Shown here piece by piece: positions 9,396 through 21,272 of a DNA stretch of 64,000 bases (within the stretch, counting starts at the first letter, position 1; each line of letters starts with the position of its first letter). Under the pieces are notes generated by a model, which had not been told where the DNA came from, ran no database searches, and worked only from the letters and a program-made list of their open reading frames with translations. A program made the translations under genes and the position numbers. The DNA comes from Orobanche coerulescens. Taxonomy: Eukaryota; Streptophyta; Magnoliopsida; Lamiales; Orobanchaceae. The stretch is from NCBI GenBank assembly GCA_033398695.1, contig CM065804.1, positions 53,351,501 to 53,415,500 of the forward strand, read 5' to 3'.

Positions 9396-11749
9396 ATATC
9401 CATTCTCATCCTGTCAGTGTGCTTTTCGATTCGGGTGCTACACATTCATTCATATCGCTGGAGTGTGTACGCTATTTGAGTCTTGACTGCTTATCACCTT
9501 GCGAGCCTTTCATCGTTAAACTTCCTAGCAGTGATAGAATTGTCGGTGATCGAGAGGTCCGGGAGTGTTCTGTGTTTATTTGTGAGAGGACTTGGCCCTC
9601 CAATCTTATCGTTGTGGGTATTGAGGGTGAGGATTTGATTCTCGGGGATGATTGGCTCGAGCGGCATGGCGCAATCATGAACTACCACACGAGAATCATC
9701 ACCATGTTAGCCTAGGACGGCACCAAGCACTCTTTCGCGGGACGAAAGAGGGGAAACCAGAAGTTCATTATTAACGCCTTGAAGGCGATGAGACTCCTGC
9801 GAAAGGGGTGTACTGGTTATTGGTGCTACGCCTTGAAGGCAGAGGATGGTGAAGTCGAGCTTTCGTCGATTACAGTCGTTAGTGAGTTTCCTGATGTATT
9901 TCCTAACGAGTTACCGGGATTGCCACCGGATCGTGAGGTTGAGTTTGCTATAGAGTTAGAGTCGGGCGCGGCTCCGATTTTGAAGGCGTTGTATCGCATG
10001 GCACCTTCAGAGATGTCAGAGTTGAAGAAGCAGTTGAGTGAGCTTCTTGAGTCGGGGTATGTTCGATCGAGCGCCTCGCCTTGGGGCGCACCGGTCCTAT
10101 TTGTGCGGAAGAAGGATGGTTCACTGCGTTTGTGTATCGACTATCGTGAACTAAACAAGGTGACCATCAAGAACAGGTATCCTTTACCGAGGATTGACGA
10201 ATTGTTCGATCAGTTACAGGGAGCTGCAGTATTCTCAATGATTGATTTGAGATCGGGGTACTATCAGCTCCGGGTGAGAGAGTCCGATGTGCCAAAAACA
10301 GCTTTTCGGATGAGATACGGACATTATGAGTTCGTAGTTATGCCTTTCATGTTAACTAATGCGCCGGCGGTGTTCATGCAGTTGATGAACAAAGTCTTTA
10401 TCGAGTATTTGGATAAGTGCGTCGTTGTCTTCATTGACGATATTCTTATTTATTCGAGGAATGAGGAAGAGCATGCCCATCATTTGCGGACAGTGTTAGA
10501 CATTTTGAGGACCGAGCAACTCTATGCGAAGTTCTCGAAATGTGAGTTCTGGCTGAAGAAAGTAATGTTTTTGGGTCATGTGATTTCAGCCGAGGGAGTT
10601 CGAGTGGATCCGCAGAAGATTGAGGTAGTGTTGGATTGGGCACCGCCCAAGAATGCGAAGGAGATCCGTAGTTTCTTGGGTCTGGACGGCTACTACCGTA
10701 GGTTCGTCGAGGGTTTCTCGAAACTGGCTCGGCCGCTTACACAGTTGCTCCAGAAGTCTGAGAAGTTCATCTGGAATGACGAGAGATAGTCGAGTTTTGA
10801 GGAGCTGAAGAGGCGTTTGACTTCAGCCCCGGTTTTAGCATTGTCGTGTGGCAATGAGGGTTTTGCTGTTTACAGTGATGCTTCGGGTCAGGGTCTTGGG
10901 TGCGTATTGATGCAGCACGAAGACCATTGCGTATGCGTCGAGACAGTTGAGGTCGTATGAGCTTAACTACCCTACTCATGATTTGGAGTTAGCAGCAGTT
11001 GTTTTTGCGCTCAAGATCTGGCATTACTATCTTTTCAGCTCTGCATGTCAGATTTTTACCGATCATAAAAGTCTGAAATACATATTTACTCAGCGGGAGT
11101 TGAATATGAGGCAGAGGAGGTGGTTAGAGTTGATTAAGGATTATGACCTCGAAATCCTTTATCATCCGGGCAAGGCGAATGTCGTGGCCGACGCCTTGAG
11201 TAGGAAACCAGTTGCGTTGTGAACGCTTGAGATCCTTACGTCTCAGGCTGAGCTTCGGAGAGTTTTGATCGAATTATATGTTGAGGTTCTGTTGCCTGGA
11301 ACTGTCGGGCAACTTTGTGCTTTAGAGATTTCGTCGCCTTTGATCGATGAAATTAAGCTGAAGCAGTTGGAGGATCCGATGATTTCTCAAATCCGAGAGA
11401 ACATTCTTAAAGGAAAGTCTCTTGGGTTTGTGATTCACGAGGATGGCGTTTTGAGATTCAAGAGTCGACTTTGTGTACCGAACGACTCAGAGTTGAGACA
11501 GAGTATTTTGCGTGAGGCCCATGCTACACCTTACTCCGTTCATCCTGGTTCGAGTAAGATGTATAAGGACCTGAGAAGGAATTTCTGGTGGAATGATATG
11601 AAGGAGGAGGTCGCGCAATTTGTAGCGAGATGTTTGACTTGTCAGCAGGTCAAAATCGAGCATCAACGACCAGCTGGGTTATTGCAGTCACTTCCTGTTC
11701 CGGAATGGAAATGGAAAGATATATCGATGGATTTCATTACGAGTTTGCC
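9396..11749 (+). pseudogene. Gypsy element 2 pol: protease, RT, RNase H, truncated integrase
   Basis: Domains in order are: aspartic protease with DSGATHSF (ATG-less frame near 9419); reverse transcriptase with [13 protein letters not shown], the catalytic FIDDILIYS (10430-10456) and FLGHVIS; RNase H with YSDASG and TDHKSLKY; and the integrase zinc region (CLTCQQVK) ending after MDFITSLP. Breaks seen are TAG at 9713, TAG at 10787, a two-base loss near 10919 (element 3 reads QHDKT there) and TGA at 11220. The first two and the last fit CAG or CGA changed to a stop. FGLTNAP, usual in this family, reads FMLTNAP. The catalytic core, C-terminal domain and chromodomain are deleted by the junction with element 3. 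Confidence 0.92.
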
Positions 11750-13056
11750 AGCCTATATGTGCGGGTGTTTTGGATAGGACTTCATTTCCTCTCCTTCCTT
11801 CTTCTCCTCTGGTGCGATTTGGACGATTATGAGGTGTAAAATCGACAGGAATTCATCAATCATCATCATCATGAGTTCATAGCGTGATTTAATCACACCA
11901 ATCCTGTTTCTCTTCCTTCAAATCGAGTTAAATCTCTGTGAATCCCCACCTTGGGTAGTTTGGGGGTTTTTGCCCGATTCGGTCGTGTAATCCATTTTTA
12001 ACCATGGAAATCCTGGGTTTATTATTAATCTCACTTGTATATATGTAAATCCTATGATTTCATGTTCTACTTTGAGTGGTGTTGCGGATTCGAGAGGGTT
12101 TGGGTGTTTCCCAACCCTATGCACATGATATTGTAATCGGGGGGACTCGTTAATGGGTTTCTATGTGTGACTTGCGTATCGATTATTAATTATCGTATCC
12201 ATTACGAATCGTTTAGGTGCCGAAAGTGCGTTCTTAGACCTACCGAACCCAAACTCTTTTTCTTCCGAATTCTCGATGTCTCAAAGGCAAGTATATGTTT
12301 ATGATTATACGTTATCGACTTTGAAAGTAAGATATATGATAGGCATGATTATTTATATCTACTTTGGGGATGGGCCGACGGGTCCTCTGAGGGTTTTGTA
12401 GCCTCTGGTACGATTCCACAGATAATTTAGGTTAACCACTCTGGGACGGACCGACGGGTCCTCTGAGGGTTCCGTAGCCTCTGGTGCGGTTCCACAGTTG
12501 ATCATGTATGTATTGATGTGGTGCTATGAGATTTAGTTATTCGGAATACTAGTCTTGAAATGATGAATTGACGGTTACTTTTACTTTATTGTCGAGAAGG
12601 ATTGTGTTTCATTTTCGATATACTTGCACTAGCTATTCGACAGCTAACCCCTTTATGGGAGAAATACTTTTCATGTATTTCAGGTTCTAGGAGAGCGGAT
12701 AGGCATGTATCGGGTCGGCATGAATATGATGGTCAAGTGTGATACTGTGTCTTATCTCCGGTTATATTTTGTGCTTTCTCCATTTAGTGTTGTTGTACCG
12801 GAATGGTTTTTGAATACTTGAGTATTGTTTGCAGTTCCCTTGATGTTCCGGACCGTGTTGCCGAGGTATTGTATTGAGATGTATTGTGTCGGGATATATG
12901 TTGGGTATGGTTTGAATACCATTTGTATTGTCTTTCATTTCAGTGTATTGGACCTCTTCGGTCAAAGTTCATAGTTCCGCACATAAATAGCCTTGTAGGT
13001 GCCACGACGGGGCTCACGGCGCTGTAATATACCCTGAATAACTTGGGGGTGTTACA
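11750..13056 (+). repeat. Partial 5' LTR of element 3 (U3 missing)
   Basis: It aligns base for base, with scattered substitutions, to 18748-20052. It contains two tandem copies of a GGACGGGCCGACGGGTCCTC unit near 12365 and 12443. The end TTGGGGGTGTTACA is followed by a primer site at 13062 (TGGTATCGGAGC). Breakpoint homology with pol is only one or two bases. Confidence 0.9.
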
Positions 13057-13061
13057 GAATA

Positions 13062-13073
13062 TGGTATCGGAGC
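13062..13073 (+). other. Primer binding site of element 3
   Basis: TGGTATCGGAGC, six bases from or at the expected spacing after the LTR end, differs from the tRNA-iMet complement TGGTATCAGAGC at one position. Confidence 0.8.
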
Positions 13074-13298
13074 TTAGGTTTATAGATACCTAGGCTGTCG
13101 GTCTTTTGGGTCGATTGAGTCGTCGCTTGTGTACAGTATCATTACTTTGCCATCATCACAGTGCGACCGGTACATGTAAGACCTCTTACTCTCCGGTGCT
13201 TCCTTAATCGCTTTGCTTCTAATTTTGTATTTTTGGGAATCGGTCACTTCGATGACGTGCGATTGAATTGTACTTACGAATCCTGTGTATTCTTGAGA

Positions 13299-14345
13299 AT
13301 GTCTGCTGGTAGGAAATAAGGAAGAAGTCGTGGTCGTGGACGCAGACGAGGATGTGGCGCGGCCATTTCCCTCAGTTCCGTTGTGGGATCGACCAGCCCC
13401 AGCCTATCTAACTCGGTGCATCCTGACACCAAAAGTCAGCATGACCAGTCCACTGGCCAAGGAAACAACGCAGATGTTGGAGTTGTGGACATCCTTCAAC
13501 AATTGGCTAACCAGATGACCATCTTGGCCCAATCCATTCAGTTGAACAACCTGAACCCAACAATGGATGCCTTGCTTCAGAACGTGATCTGTATGCACCC
13601 TTCGCAGTTAACCGGTGCCACAGACCCGTTTGGTTGGGAGGATTGGCTAGCGTAGTTAGAGAAAGTATTCGAAGCGGTTGATTGTCCAGAAGCGAGTAAA
13701 TTACCGATTGCTCAATACTTCCTTACAAAGGAACCCGCGACGTGGTGGAAAGTTATCAAGCCACAGGACCATGTTGCTATATGGGGAGAGTTTAAAGAGC
13801 TACTGGAGGCCGAGTTTTGTCCTTGGCCAGTGCAAGAAGGCAGAATCCGAGCCTTTTTCGAGGCTAAGCCGCCGAATATTCCTGTTTCCCAGGCGATAGT
13901 GGAATACAACCAACAGTTTATCCATGTGAAGAATAAAGTGCGGGATGAGCGTGACAAGATCCGTTATTTTGATATGCGGATGAATATGGATTTACGGCGT
14001 TATATGGCCGGATTTGCTTGTACTACCTTGAAATATTACCAAGACAGGGCCATAGCATATGATATGTTGAGTCCCAACAATGATACCGTGGAAGAACCGA
14101 AGAATCAGAAGACCGTAGGTAACTTTTCTGGTTCTAAAGGTGGCCATTTCCAGAGGCCTCAGACAGTGAATCGTTCTGTTAGACAGTCGTCACGTTCTGC
14201 TAAAGGAAAGAGAAGTTTTTGTTCTGCTCTCGGTAACTTGTTTTAATTGTGCTCGCCCAGGCCACGTTAATATAGAGTGCAACATCCCACCTCTGAAGTG
14301 TCACACTTGCGGACAAATGGGACATAAGGCAGCTTATTGCCCCGA
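13299..14345 (+). pseudogene. Gypsy element 3 gag
   Basis: The likely start is ATG 13299 (MSAGRK), by comparison with element 2, and is followed at once by TAA (13317) and an Arg/Gly-rich stretch. The capsid core is recognisable (PIAQYFLTKEPATWW, EAEFCPWPVQEGR). A TAG at 13653 lies before EKVF. Near 14200 the frame shifts, and two intact CX2CX4HX4C zinc knuckles follow (CFNCARPGHVNIEC from 14239, CHTCGQMGHKAAYC), one better than element 2's degraded second knuckle. It is non-functional because of the early stop. Confidence 0.88.
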
Positions 14346-17300
14346 GCAAGATCAGACTGTGGATACTCGGGTTTCTACTTCGGCGCCTTTAGATCAGAAT
14401 CTGAATCAATTACAAGCAATTGGACAATCACAGTAGAGCTACGGCAAAGGCCGGGGACGGGGTCATAAAACTAGAGGGGGAGATTCTAGCATCGGTTCGG
14501 CACACCCACGAGTTTATGAGATGCGTCGAACAGACGAACCCGATCCAACGGTGGCCTCAGGTACCATTCATATCCTATCTCATCCAGTTCGTGTACTTTT
14601 TGATACGGGTGCTACACATTCTTTCATTTCCTTAAAGTGTGTACGCCGTTTGAATATAACTTGTATGACTGTTTGCGATCAATTCATTGTGAAACTACCT
14701 AGCGGGGATAGAATCGTGGGGAATCAGGAGATTAGATATTTCCCGGTGAATATAGCCGGTGTGGATTGGTTGTCGAACTTGATTGTGGTTGACATGGAAG
14801 GCGAGAATGTGATCCTCGGCGAGGATTGGCTTGATAGTCACCTAGCGATTATGAACTAGCGCACCAAGGTTATCACTATGATGACGGAAGATGGTTCCGA
14901 GTACTCATTTTTGGGGATGCAAATCGGGCCAACCTAAGTTGATTATTGGTGCCATGAAGGCCGTAAAACTTTTGAATAAAGGTTGCACGGGCTATTGGTG
15001 TTATGCCTTGAAGACAGAAGGAAATGAAGCCGATTTCTCTTCGATTCCAGTTGTTAATGAATATCCGACGTTTTTCCAGATGACCTCTTGGGATTATCGA
15101 CGGATAGAGAGATAAAATTTTCTATGGATTTAGAGCCTGATGCGGCTCCGATTTCTAAGGCGCCGTATCGGATGGCTCCTTCTGAGATGCGAGAATTAGA
15201 GAGCCAATTGGGAGAACTATTGGAGAAAGGCTACATCAGATCGAGCGCTTCGTCTTGGGGCGCGCCTGTTCTTTTTGTGAGGAAGAAGGATGGTTCACTA
15301 CGTTTATGCATTGATTATCATAAACTATACAAAGTGACCATTAAGAAGAAGTATCCTTTGCCTCGTATAGATCATTTATTTGATCAGTTGCAGGGAGACA
15401 CAGTATTCTACAAGATTGATTTGAGATTCGGGTACTATCAGCTTCGTGTGAAAGAGTCCGACATTCTAAAGACTGTGTTCCGGATGAGGTACGGACATTA
15501 TGAATTCGTGGTCATGCCTTTTGGGTTGACCAATGCACCAGCAGTGTTCATGCAACTAATGAACAAGATATTCATAGAGTATATGGACAGATGTGTGGTC
15601 GTATTTATTGACGACATCTTGATTTATTCTCGGAATAAGGAGGAACATGCCCGACACTTGCGTTTAGTACTAGATATTTTGAGAACCGAGCATCTCTATG
15701 CGAAGTTCTCGAAATGTGAATTCTGGTTGAAAGAAGTTATGTTTCTCGGCCATGTGATATCGGCCGAAGGGGTTCGTGTAGACCCACAAAAGATTGAGGC
15801 AGTGCTAGATTGGGCACCGCCTAAAAGTGTTAAAGAAGTTCGTAGCCTTTTGGGTCTTGCTAAATATTACCGTCGGTTTATCGAGGGTTTCTCAAAACTC
15901 GCTCGGACGCTTACGAAATTACTCCAAAAGACAGAAAAGTTTGTTTGGACGGCTGAGAGACAACAGAGCTTCGATGAGCTGAAGAGACGTTTGACTTCAG
16001 CGCCGATTTTAGCTTTACCAGATGGTAGTGAAGGATTCGCGGTCTATAGCGATGCTTCGGGGCAAGGGCTTGGATATGTGCTTATGCAACATGATAAGAC
16101 GATAGCTTTCGCGTCATGGCAATTGAAGCCATATGAGATGAACTATCCAACTCATGATTTGGAATTGGCCGCAATTGTCTTCGCACTTACGATTTGGTGG
16201 CATTATTTGTATGGCTCTCCGTGTCGGATCTATATTGACTACAAGAGATTAAAATATATTTTCAGTTAGAAGGAACTGAATATGAGATAGAGACGTTGGT
16301 TGCAATTGATCAAGGACTACGATTTGGAAATTCTTTAGCATCCGAGAAAGGCCAATGTCGTCGCTGATGCTTTGAGCCGCAAATCGGCATCGCTTCAGAT
16401 GCTTGAGGTTCTTACATCCCAGAAGAAGATTCGTCAGGATTTAATCGAGCAAGGAATAGAAGTTTGGATTCAAAGAGTACAAGGACAGTTATGCACTCTC
16501 GAAATTACTTCGTCCTTGGTTGACGACATCAAAGGGAAATAGTGGAGTGACCCGATGATTTCCCAACTGAAGGAAGATGTCGTTAAAGGAAAAGCCCCTG
16601 GTTTTATGGTCCATGAGGACAGTATTCTGAGATTTCAGGGTAGGCTTTGTGTTCCGAATGATCTAGAGTTGAAGCAAAGAATTCTCCGAGAAGCCCATGC
16701 TACGCCTTACTCTATCCACCCCAAAACGAGTAAGATGTACAAGGATTTGAAGCAAAATTTTTGGTGGAATAATATGAAAAAAGATGTCATGGAGTCCGTG
16801 CTTCGATGCTTGATGTGCCAACAAGTTGAGATTGAACATCAACGACCGGCGGGGTTGCTGAAGCCGCTTCCCATTCCCGAGTGGAAGTGGGAAGTTATCT
16901 CTATGGATTTTATCACTGGAATGCCGAGAACTAGAGCCGGAATGAATATGATTTGGGTAATCGTCGATCGGTTAACTAAGTCGGCACACTTCCTGGGTAT
17001 TAAGGATACTTGGGGACCGGAGAGATTGGCATGAACTTTTATAGCCGAGATTGTGAGATTGCATGTCACCCCTAAGACTATCGTTTCTGATTGAGATGGT
17101 CACATTGTATCGCATTTTTGGCAAGCCGTTCATCAAGCTTTAGGCACCAAGTTGAGATTGAGCACGTCTTTTCGCCCCCAGTCAGATGGTCAGACGGAGC
17201 GGACGATTCAGACATTGGAGGATATGTTGCGGGCTTGCGCCTTAGACTGGAGTAATGATTGGGAGCTCCACTTACCGTTGATCGAGTTTGCTTACAATAA

Positions 17301-17946
17301 TAGTTGGCACACGTCGATCAAAATGGCGTCGTTCGAGGCACTTTATGGTAGGCGATGTAGATCGCCATTTTGTTGGGACGAGGCCTCGGAGCTAGTAGGA
17401 ACGGAACCAGATATGTTGATGGAGACTAAGGAGAAGATTTCTATTATCTGAGACCAGTTGTTGACTGCCCAGAGCCGTCAGAAATCTTATGCCGACACTC
17501 GTCATCAACCTTTGGAGTTCGAAGTGGGAGACCATGTTCTACTCAAGGTGTCGCCGACCAGAGGGGTTTTCCACTTCGGGAAAAAGGGGAAACTTAGTCC
17601 GAGGTATATCGGACCTTTTGAAATTTTGGACAGGGTTAGAGATTTAGCTTATCGCTTGGCGTTGCCCCCAGCTTTGAGTCATGTACATAATGTTATTCAT
17701 GTTTATCAATTGATAAAGTACGTGCCGGATCCAAGTCATATTATCGACTATGGTGAGCTCAATGTAGCCGAAGACGTTACCTTTCTGGAGACACCGGTGA
17801 AAATCCGTGAACGTCGTGAGAAGCAACTTCCGCACAAAATCATTCCATTGGTTAAAGTGCAGTGGTCGAGACATGGGGTTGAAGAAGCGACTTGGGATAC
17901 GGAAGAGAAAATACGATCAGAATTCCCCGAGCTTTTTATTTCTTAA
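14346..17946 (+). pseudogene. Gypsy element 3 pol: protease, RT, RNase H, integrase, chromodomain
   Basis: Protease shows DTGATHSF. A TAG at 14857 and two compensating frame changes (near 14905 and 15085) separate it from RT. RT is open from 15088 with FIDDILIYS (from 15604). RNase H has YSDASG, but TDHKSLKY is changed to IDYKRLKY and the frame stops at TAG 16267. Further stops lie near 16285, 16337, 16540, 17033, 17092 and 17449. Between them integrase is fully recognisable: H/H/C/C zinc region, MDFIT, IVSD, DGQTERTIQ, SPRYIGPFEIL and the chromodomain-like VEEATWDTE. All three DDE residues are encoded, though in interrupted frame. Most stops correspond to CAG or CGA in the sister copies. Confidence 0.92.
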
Positions 17947-17964
17947 GTTTCAGGACGAAACTTG

Positions 17965-17981
17965 TTTTTATAGGGGGAGAA
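17965..17981 (+). other. Polypurine tract of element 3
   Basis: ATAGGGGGAGAA directly precedes the LTR start TGTAATATCC at 17982, after GTTTCAGGACGAAAC. Confidence 0.8.
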
Positions 17982-20052
17982 TGTAATATCCGCATTTTTA
18001 TTTTCCCGGTATGTTTTTTGGTGTATCTTCCGTTTTTAGCGACTCGTTTGTAACCGTATTGATATTTTGGGAATATTGAATAGTGGACATTGTGTCATCC
18101 GAGCTTCTTTCGGACTTGTTTTACTCAATCCCGTGTTTGTTGCCTTTTCGTCGTTGTTTCGTTCGATTCTCTTAATCATTGTTCGGAACCACCGTCTCGG
18201 GGTTGCCGCAAATCCATCTCATGTTGTTATGCATGTTGTAAGCTTTCGTATATTGTTTCGATCATGTATCATGTGTTTTGAATGTTTTGGGCCGTTTGGT
18301 AATTTACAAAAGTTTTGGGGTTCAATTACGTTCTTTCTCTTGCCGAGTCGGTTGATAGTACCATCGTGTCTGGAACGACCGTTTTGATGTGAAGTCACTA
18401 AACGAGGGTTTGTGATAGTTCGTTCAGGCCTTTGAATGGTCGGGACTATGCTTCGATCAAGTGTATCATGTTCGTGGGTCGTTTTTCATCACTTTTGGGG
18501 CACGAACAGTGTGCGCCGCGGCACACTCCTTTCGTAACTCTACCTGGAGCCGACTGTACCGCGCGCCTCGGCACACCACCTACCAGGCCGCGGCACGACA
18601 CGGCCTTGCATGACTCGGGCAGAGCCTGCTGTACCGCGCGCCGCGGCGCACCACCTGTCGGGCCGCGGAACAGCCTGGAGGCCTCCTTGCATATTTTGGT
18701 CGCGGTCCACGGCACACTCCACCTGCGCCGCGGCACACGGGTCAGGCAGCCTATATGTGCGGGTGTTTTGGAGAGGACTTCATTCCTCTCCTTCCTTCTT
18801 CTCCTTTGGTGCGATTTGGGCGATTCCAAGGTGTAAAATTGACGGAAATTCATCAGCCATCATCATCTTGAGTACATAACATGATTTAATCATCCCATTC
18901 CCATTTCTCCTCCTTCAAATCGAGCTAAATCTCTCTGAATCCTTAGCTTGGGTGGTTTTGGGGGTTTTTGCCCGATTCGGTCGTGTAATCCGTTTTTAAC
19001 CATGGAAATCTTGTGTTTTTGATTAATCTCACTTGTATATATGTAAACCCTATGATTTCATGTTCTACTTTGAGTTGTGTTGCGGATTCGAGAGGGTTTG
19101 GGTGTTTCCCAACCCTATGCACATGATATTGTAATCGGCGGGAATCATTAATGGGTTTCTACGTGTGACTTGCGTATGGATTATTAATTATCGTATCCCT
19201 TACAAATCATTTAGGTGCCGGAAATGCGTTCTTGGACCTACCGAACCCAAACCCTTTTCCTTCCGAATTCTCGATGTCTCAAAGGCATGTATATGTTTAT
19301 GATTATACGTTCTCGACTTTGAAAGTAAGATATATGATTGGCATGATTGTTTATATCTACTTTGGGACGGGCCGACGGGTCCTCTGAGGGTTTTGTAGTC
19401 TCTAGTGCGATTCCATGGATAATTTGGGTTAACCACTCTCGGACGGACCGAAGGGTCCCCTGAGGGTTCGGTAGCCTCGGGTGCGGTTCCACGGTTGATC
19501 ATGTATGTATTGATGTGGTAATATGAGATTTAGTTATTCCGGAATGCTAGTCTTGAAATGATGAATTGACGGTTACTTTTACTTTATTGTCGAGAAGTAA
19601 TGTGTTTCATTTTCGATATACTTGCACTAGCTATTCGACGGCTAACTCCTTTATGGGGGAAATACTTTTCATGTATTTCAGCTTCCAAGAGAGCACATAG
19701 GCGTGTATCGGATCGGCGTGAAGATGATTGTCAAGTGTGATACTGTGTCTTGTCTCCGGTTATATTTTGTGCTTTCTCCATTCAGTGTTGTTACCGAAAT
19801 GGTTTTTGAATACTTGAGTATTGTTTTCAGTTCCCTTGATGTTCCAGCCTGTGTTGCCGAGGTATTGTATTGAGATGTATTGTGTCTGGATATATGTTGG
19901 GTATGGTTTGAATACCATTTGTATTGTCTTTCATTTCAGTGTATTGGACCTCTTCGGTCAAAGTTCACAGTTCCGCACATAAATAGCCTTGTGGGTTCCA
20001 CAACGGGGCTCATGGCGCTGTAATATACCCTGAATAACTTGGGGGTGTTACA
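17982..20052 (+). repeat. 3' LTR of element 3 (2,071 bp)
   Basis: It starts TGTAATATCCGC and ends CTTGGGGGTGTTACA. U3 holds a GC-rich cluster built on a GYGCCGCGGCAC-type palindrome (18511-18736), followed by a TATA-like CCTATATG at 18750. The downstream two-copy tandem unit (from about 19365 and 19443) matches the 5' LTR. Open frames within it are chance frames of GC-rich repeat, not genes. Confidence 0.9.
18511..18757. promoter_or_regulatory. GC-rich palindrome cluster and TATA-like box, U3 of LTR 3
   Basis: Repeated GCCGCGGCACA-type motifs in imperfect tandem units (for example CTGTACCGCGCGCC near 18554 and 18632) end just upstream of CCTATATGTG. The position matches the palindrome array in element 2, but the sequence is unrelated and matches the GTGCCGCGGCAC motif of element 5. 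Confidence 0.5.
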
Positions 20053-20802
20053 ACTCTATGCTCTTTTTAATGTAAACCGAGATCATCGATCTCTTGTGTA
20101 TCAAATACAACTAGCTCTAACTGCTTTGGCCAAAGACTTATGATCTCATTTGCCATTAACCGCATAGGACATTTACCTGCTCACTTACAGGAGAAAGAAT
20201 TCTATCTTGCTATTCAGTAGAGACTGCTACTTGCCAACTAAGTTGCATTTCGAGGTTGACCCCACCAACTGGCGATTGGATCGAACTACTCTAATGACTA
20301 ACTTAATGTCACAAGCACATCTCCTACCGAAACCTCAAGTCAAAGGTCCATGTATACCAATCACAACCTTTCGCTTCAGTCATTGACAATCCCAGAGTGA
20401 TATCCATGTGACCGAATCGAGGTGAGTAGTGTTCGAGTATTCTAATCCCATTAGCATACCTGTAATGTGTGCTCCCACTAACCCTTAGTGAAGACAGGCA
20501 CTCCACATGTCAACGTACACGTTATACAAGTCTTATCTAAACTTACTGCCCAGTTAAGTTTTATCGACTTGCGAACCAGTTAAGCATTCGAGCCCTAAAC
20601 ACTTCCATTTCCTCTATCCTTATCTCCATAAGGAGTGTAATGTTTGCTCTCAAATGCAAGGACTATTATTTTATATGCCAAATCACAATGCTTGTGATAT
20701 ACAATAATGTAGTAATAAATGCCGTATTTAATATTCATAATAAAAATACAATGCTCCCACTCTCTCATCCTCTGAGTGGCATTCGAGGGAATATTCCTAA
20801 CA
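20053..20802 (-). mobile_element. Truncated Ty1/copia LTR
   Basis: This segment is similar to 38460-39193 and 46018-46762, the LTRs of the copia element described below, through GAGATCATCG, ACCGCATAGGACAT, GAGAAAGAATTCTATCTTG and the end GAGTGGCATTCGAGGG...CCTAACA. It is clearly more diverged than those two are from each other. Only the inner part of the LTR remains. Element 3 abuts its truncated side, so it is probably an older insertion disrupted by element 3 or by a deletion. Confidence 0.82.
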
Positions 20803-21272
20803 ACACTATGCCCAAGACAGAGATGTGTTCGTGCATATATCATCAACATACACGGAATCCTGATAACATATGTGTCATAATGTACCTAATCAGTATCACG
20901 AGCAAGCCCCGCCAATATGCACAATCCAATGTGAGGTCAACTAACAACACATGACATATATATCCCTAATATGAAAATTCTGCATATACCAACTGACACG
21001 CTAATATGACTCTGGAATGCCACGATAACAAAACTGACAATAGAATTTAATAATGACTTAACAATTCCAACATGGAACCAAACGATTCACCAAAGTGAAA
21101 TACAAACTCAACAAATATCATAAAAAGTCAACAAAGTTCAATGATGGTAACAATATGAAATAGGAACCATTTGTCCCTTAATGAACAACCGGTATGATCG
21201 ACGACAATATCAATATGAATTGAAATTAACAAGCATAAACGTACATAATATGCACAACATATATAAGACATA
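20803..21272. other. AT-rich unassigned sequence
   Basis: No polypurine tract, coding similarity or repeat relationship could be seen. It could be decayed internal sequence of the copia relic. Short open frames here have no supporting signal. Confidence 0.4.

Larger units (their letters stand above)
5709..11749 (+). mobile_element. Gypsy element 2 (Tekay-type), 3'-truncated
   Basis: The order is 5' LTR (5709-7902), primer binding site (7908), gag (8141), protease, RT, RNase H and the integrase start. Integrase stops abruptly after MDFITSLP at 11749, where the sequence becomes the LTR of element 3. Everything downstream (integrase core, chromodomain, 3' LTR) is missing. The candidate left target-site pentamer is GGGCG (5704-5708), but the partner copy is lost. 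The damage in gag and pol is modest, so the family was coding-competent in the past. Confidence 0.92.
11750..20052 (+). mobile_element. Gypsy element 3 (Tekay-type), 5'-truncated LTR but full internal region
   Basis: The order is partial 5' LTR (11750-13056), primer site, gag, pol through chromodomain, polypurine tract and complete 3' LTR (17982-20052). The left junction lies inside element 2's integrase gene. The retained 5' LTR portion corresponds to 18748-20052 of the 3' LTR, starting at the TATA-like CCTATATG, so U3 is absent at the 5' side. Right flank is a copia LTR. It carries more stop codons than element 2, suggesting an older or more decayed copy. Confidence 0.92.

Noticed and set aside
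18432..18853. 134- and 135-codon open frames on opposite strands
   Set aside because: They lie in the GC-rich palindromic U3 of LTR 3, where stop codons are rare by composition. They do not match any family.
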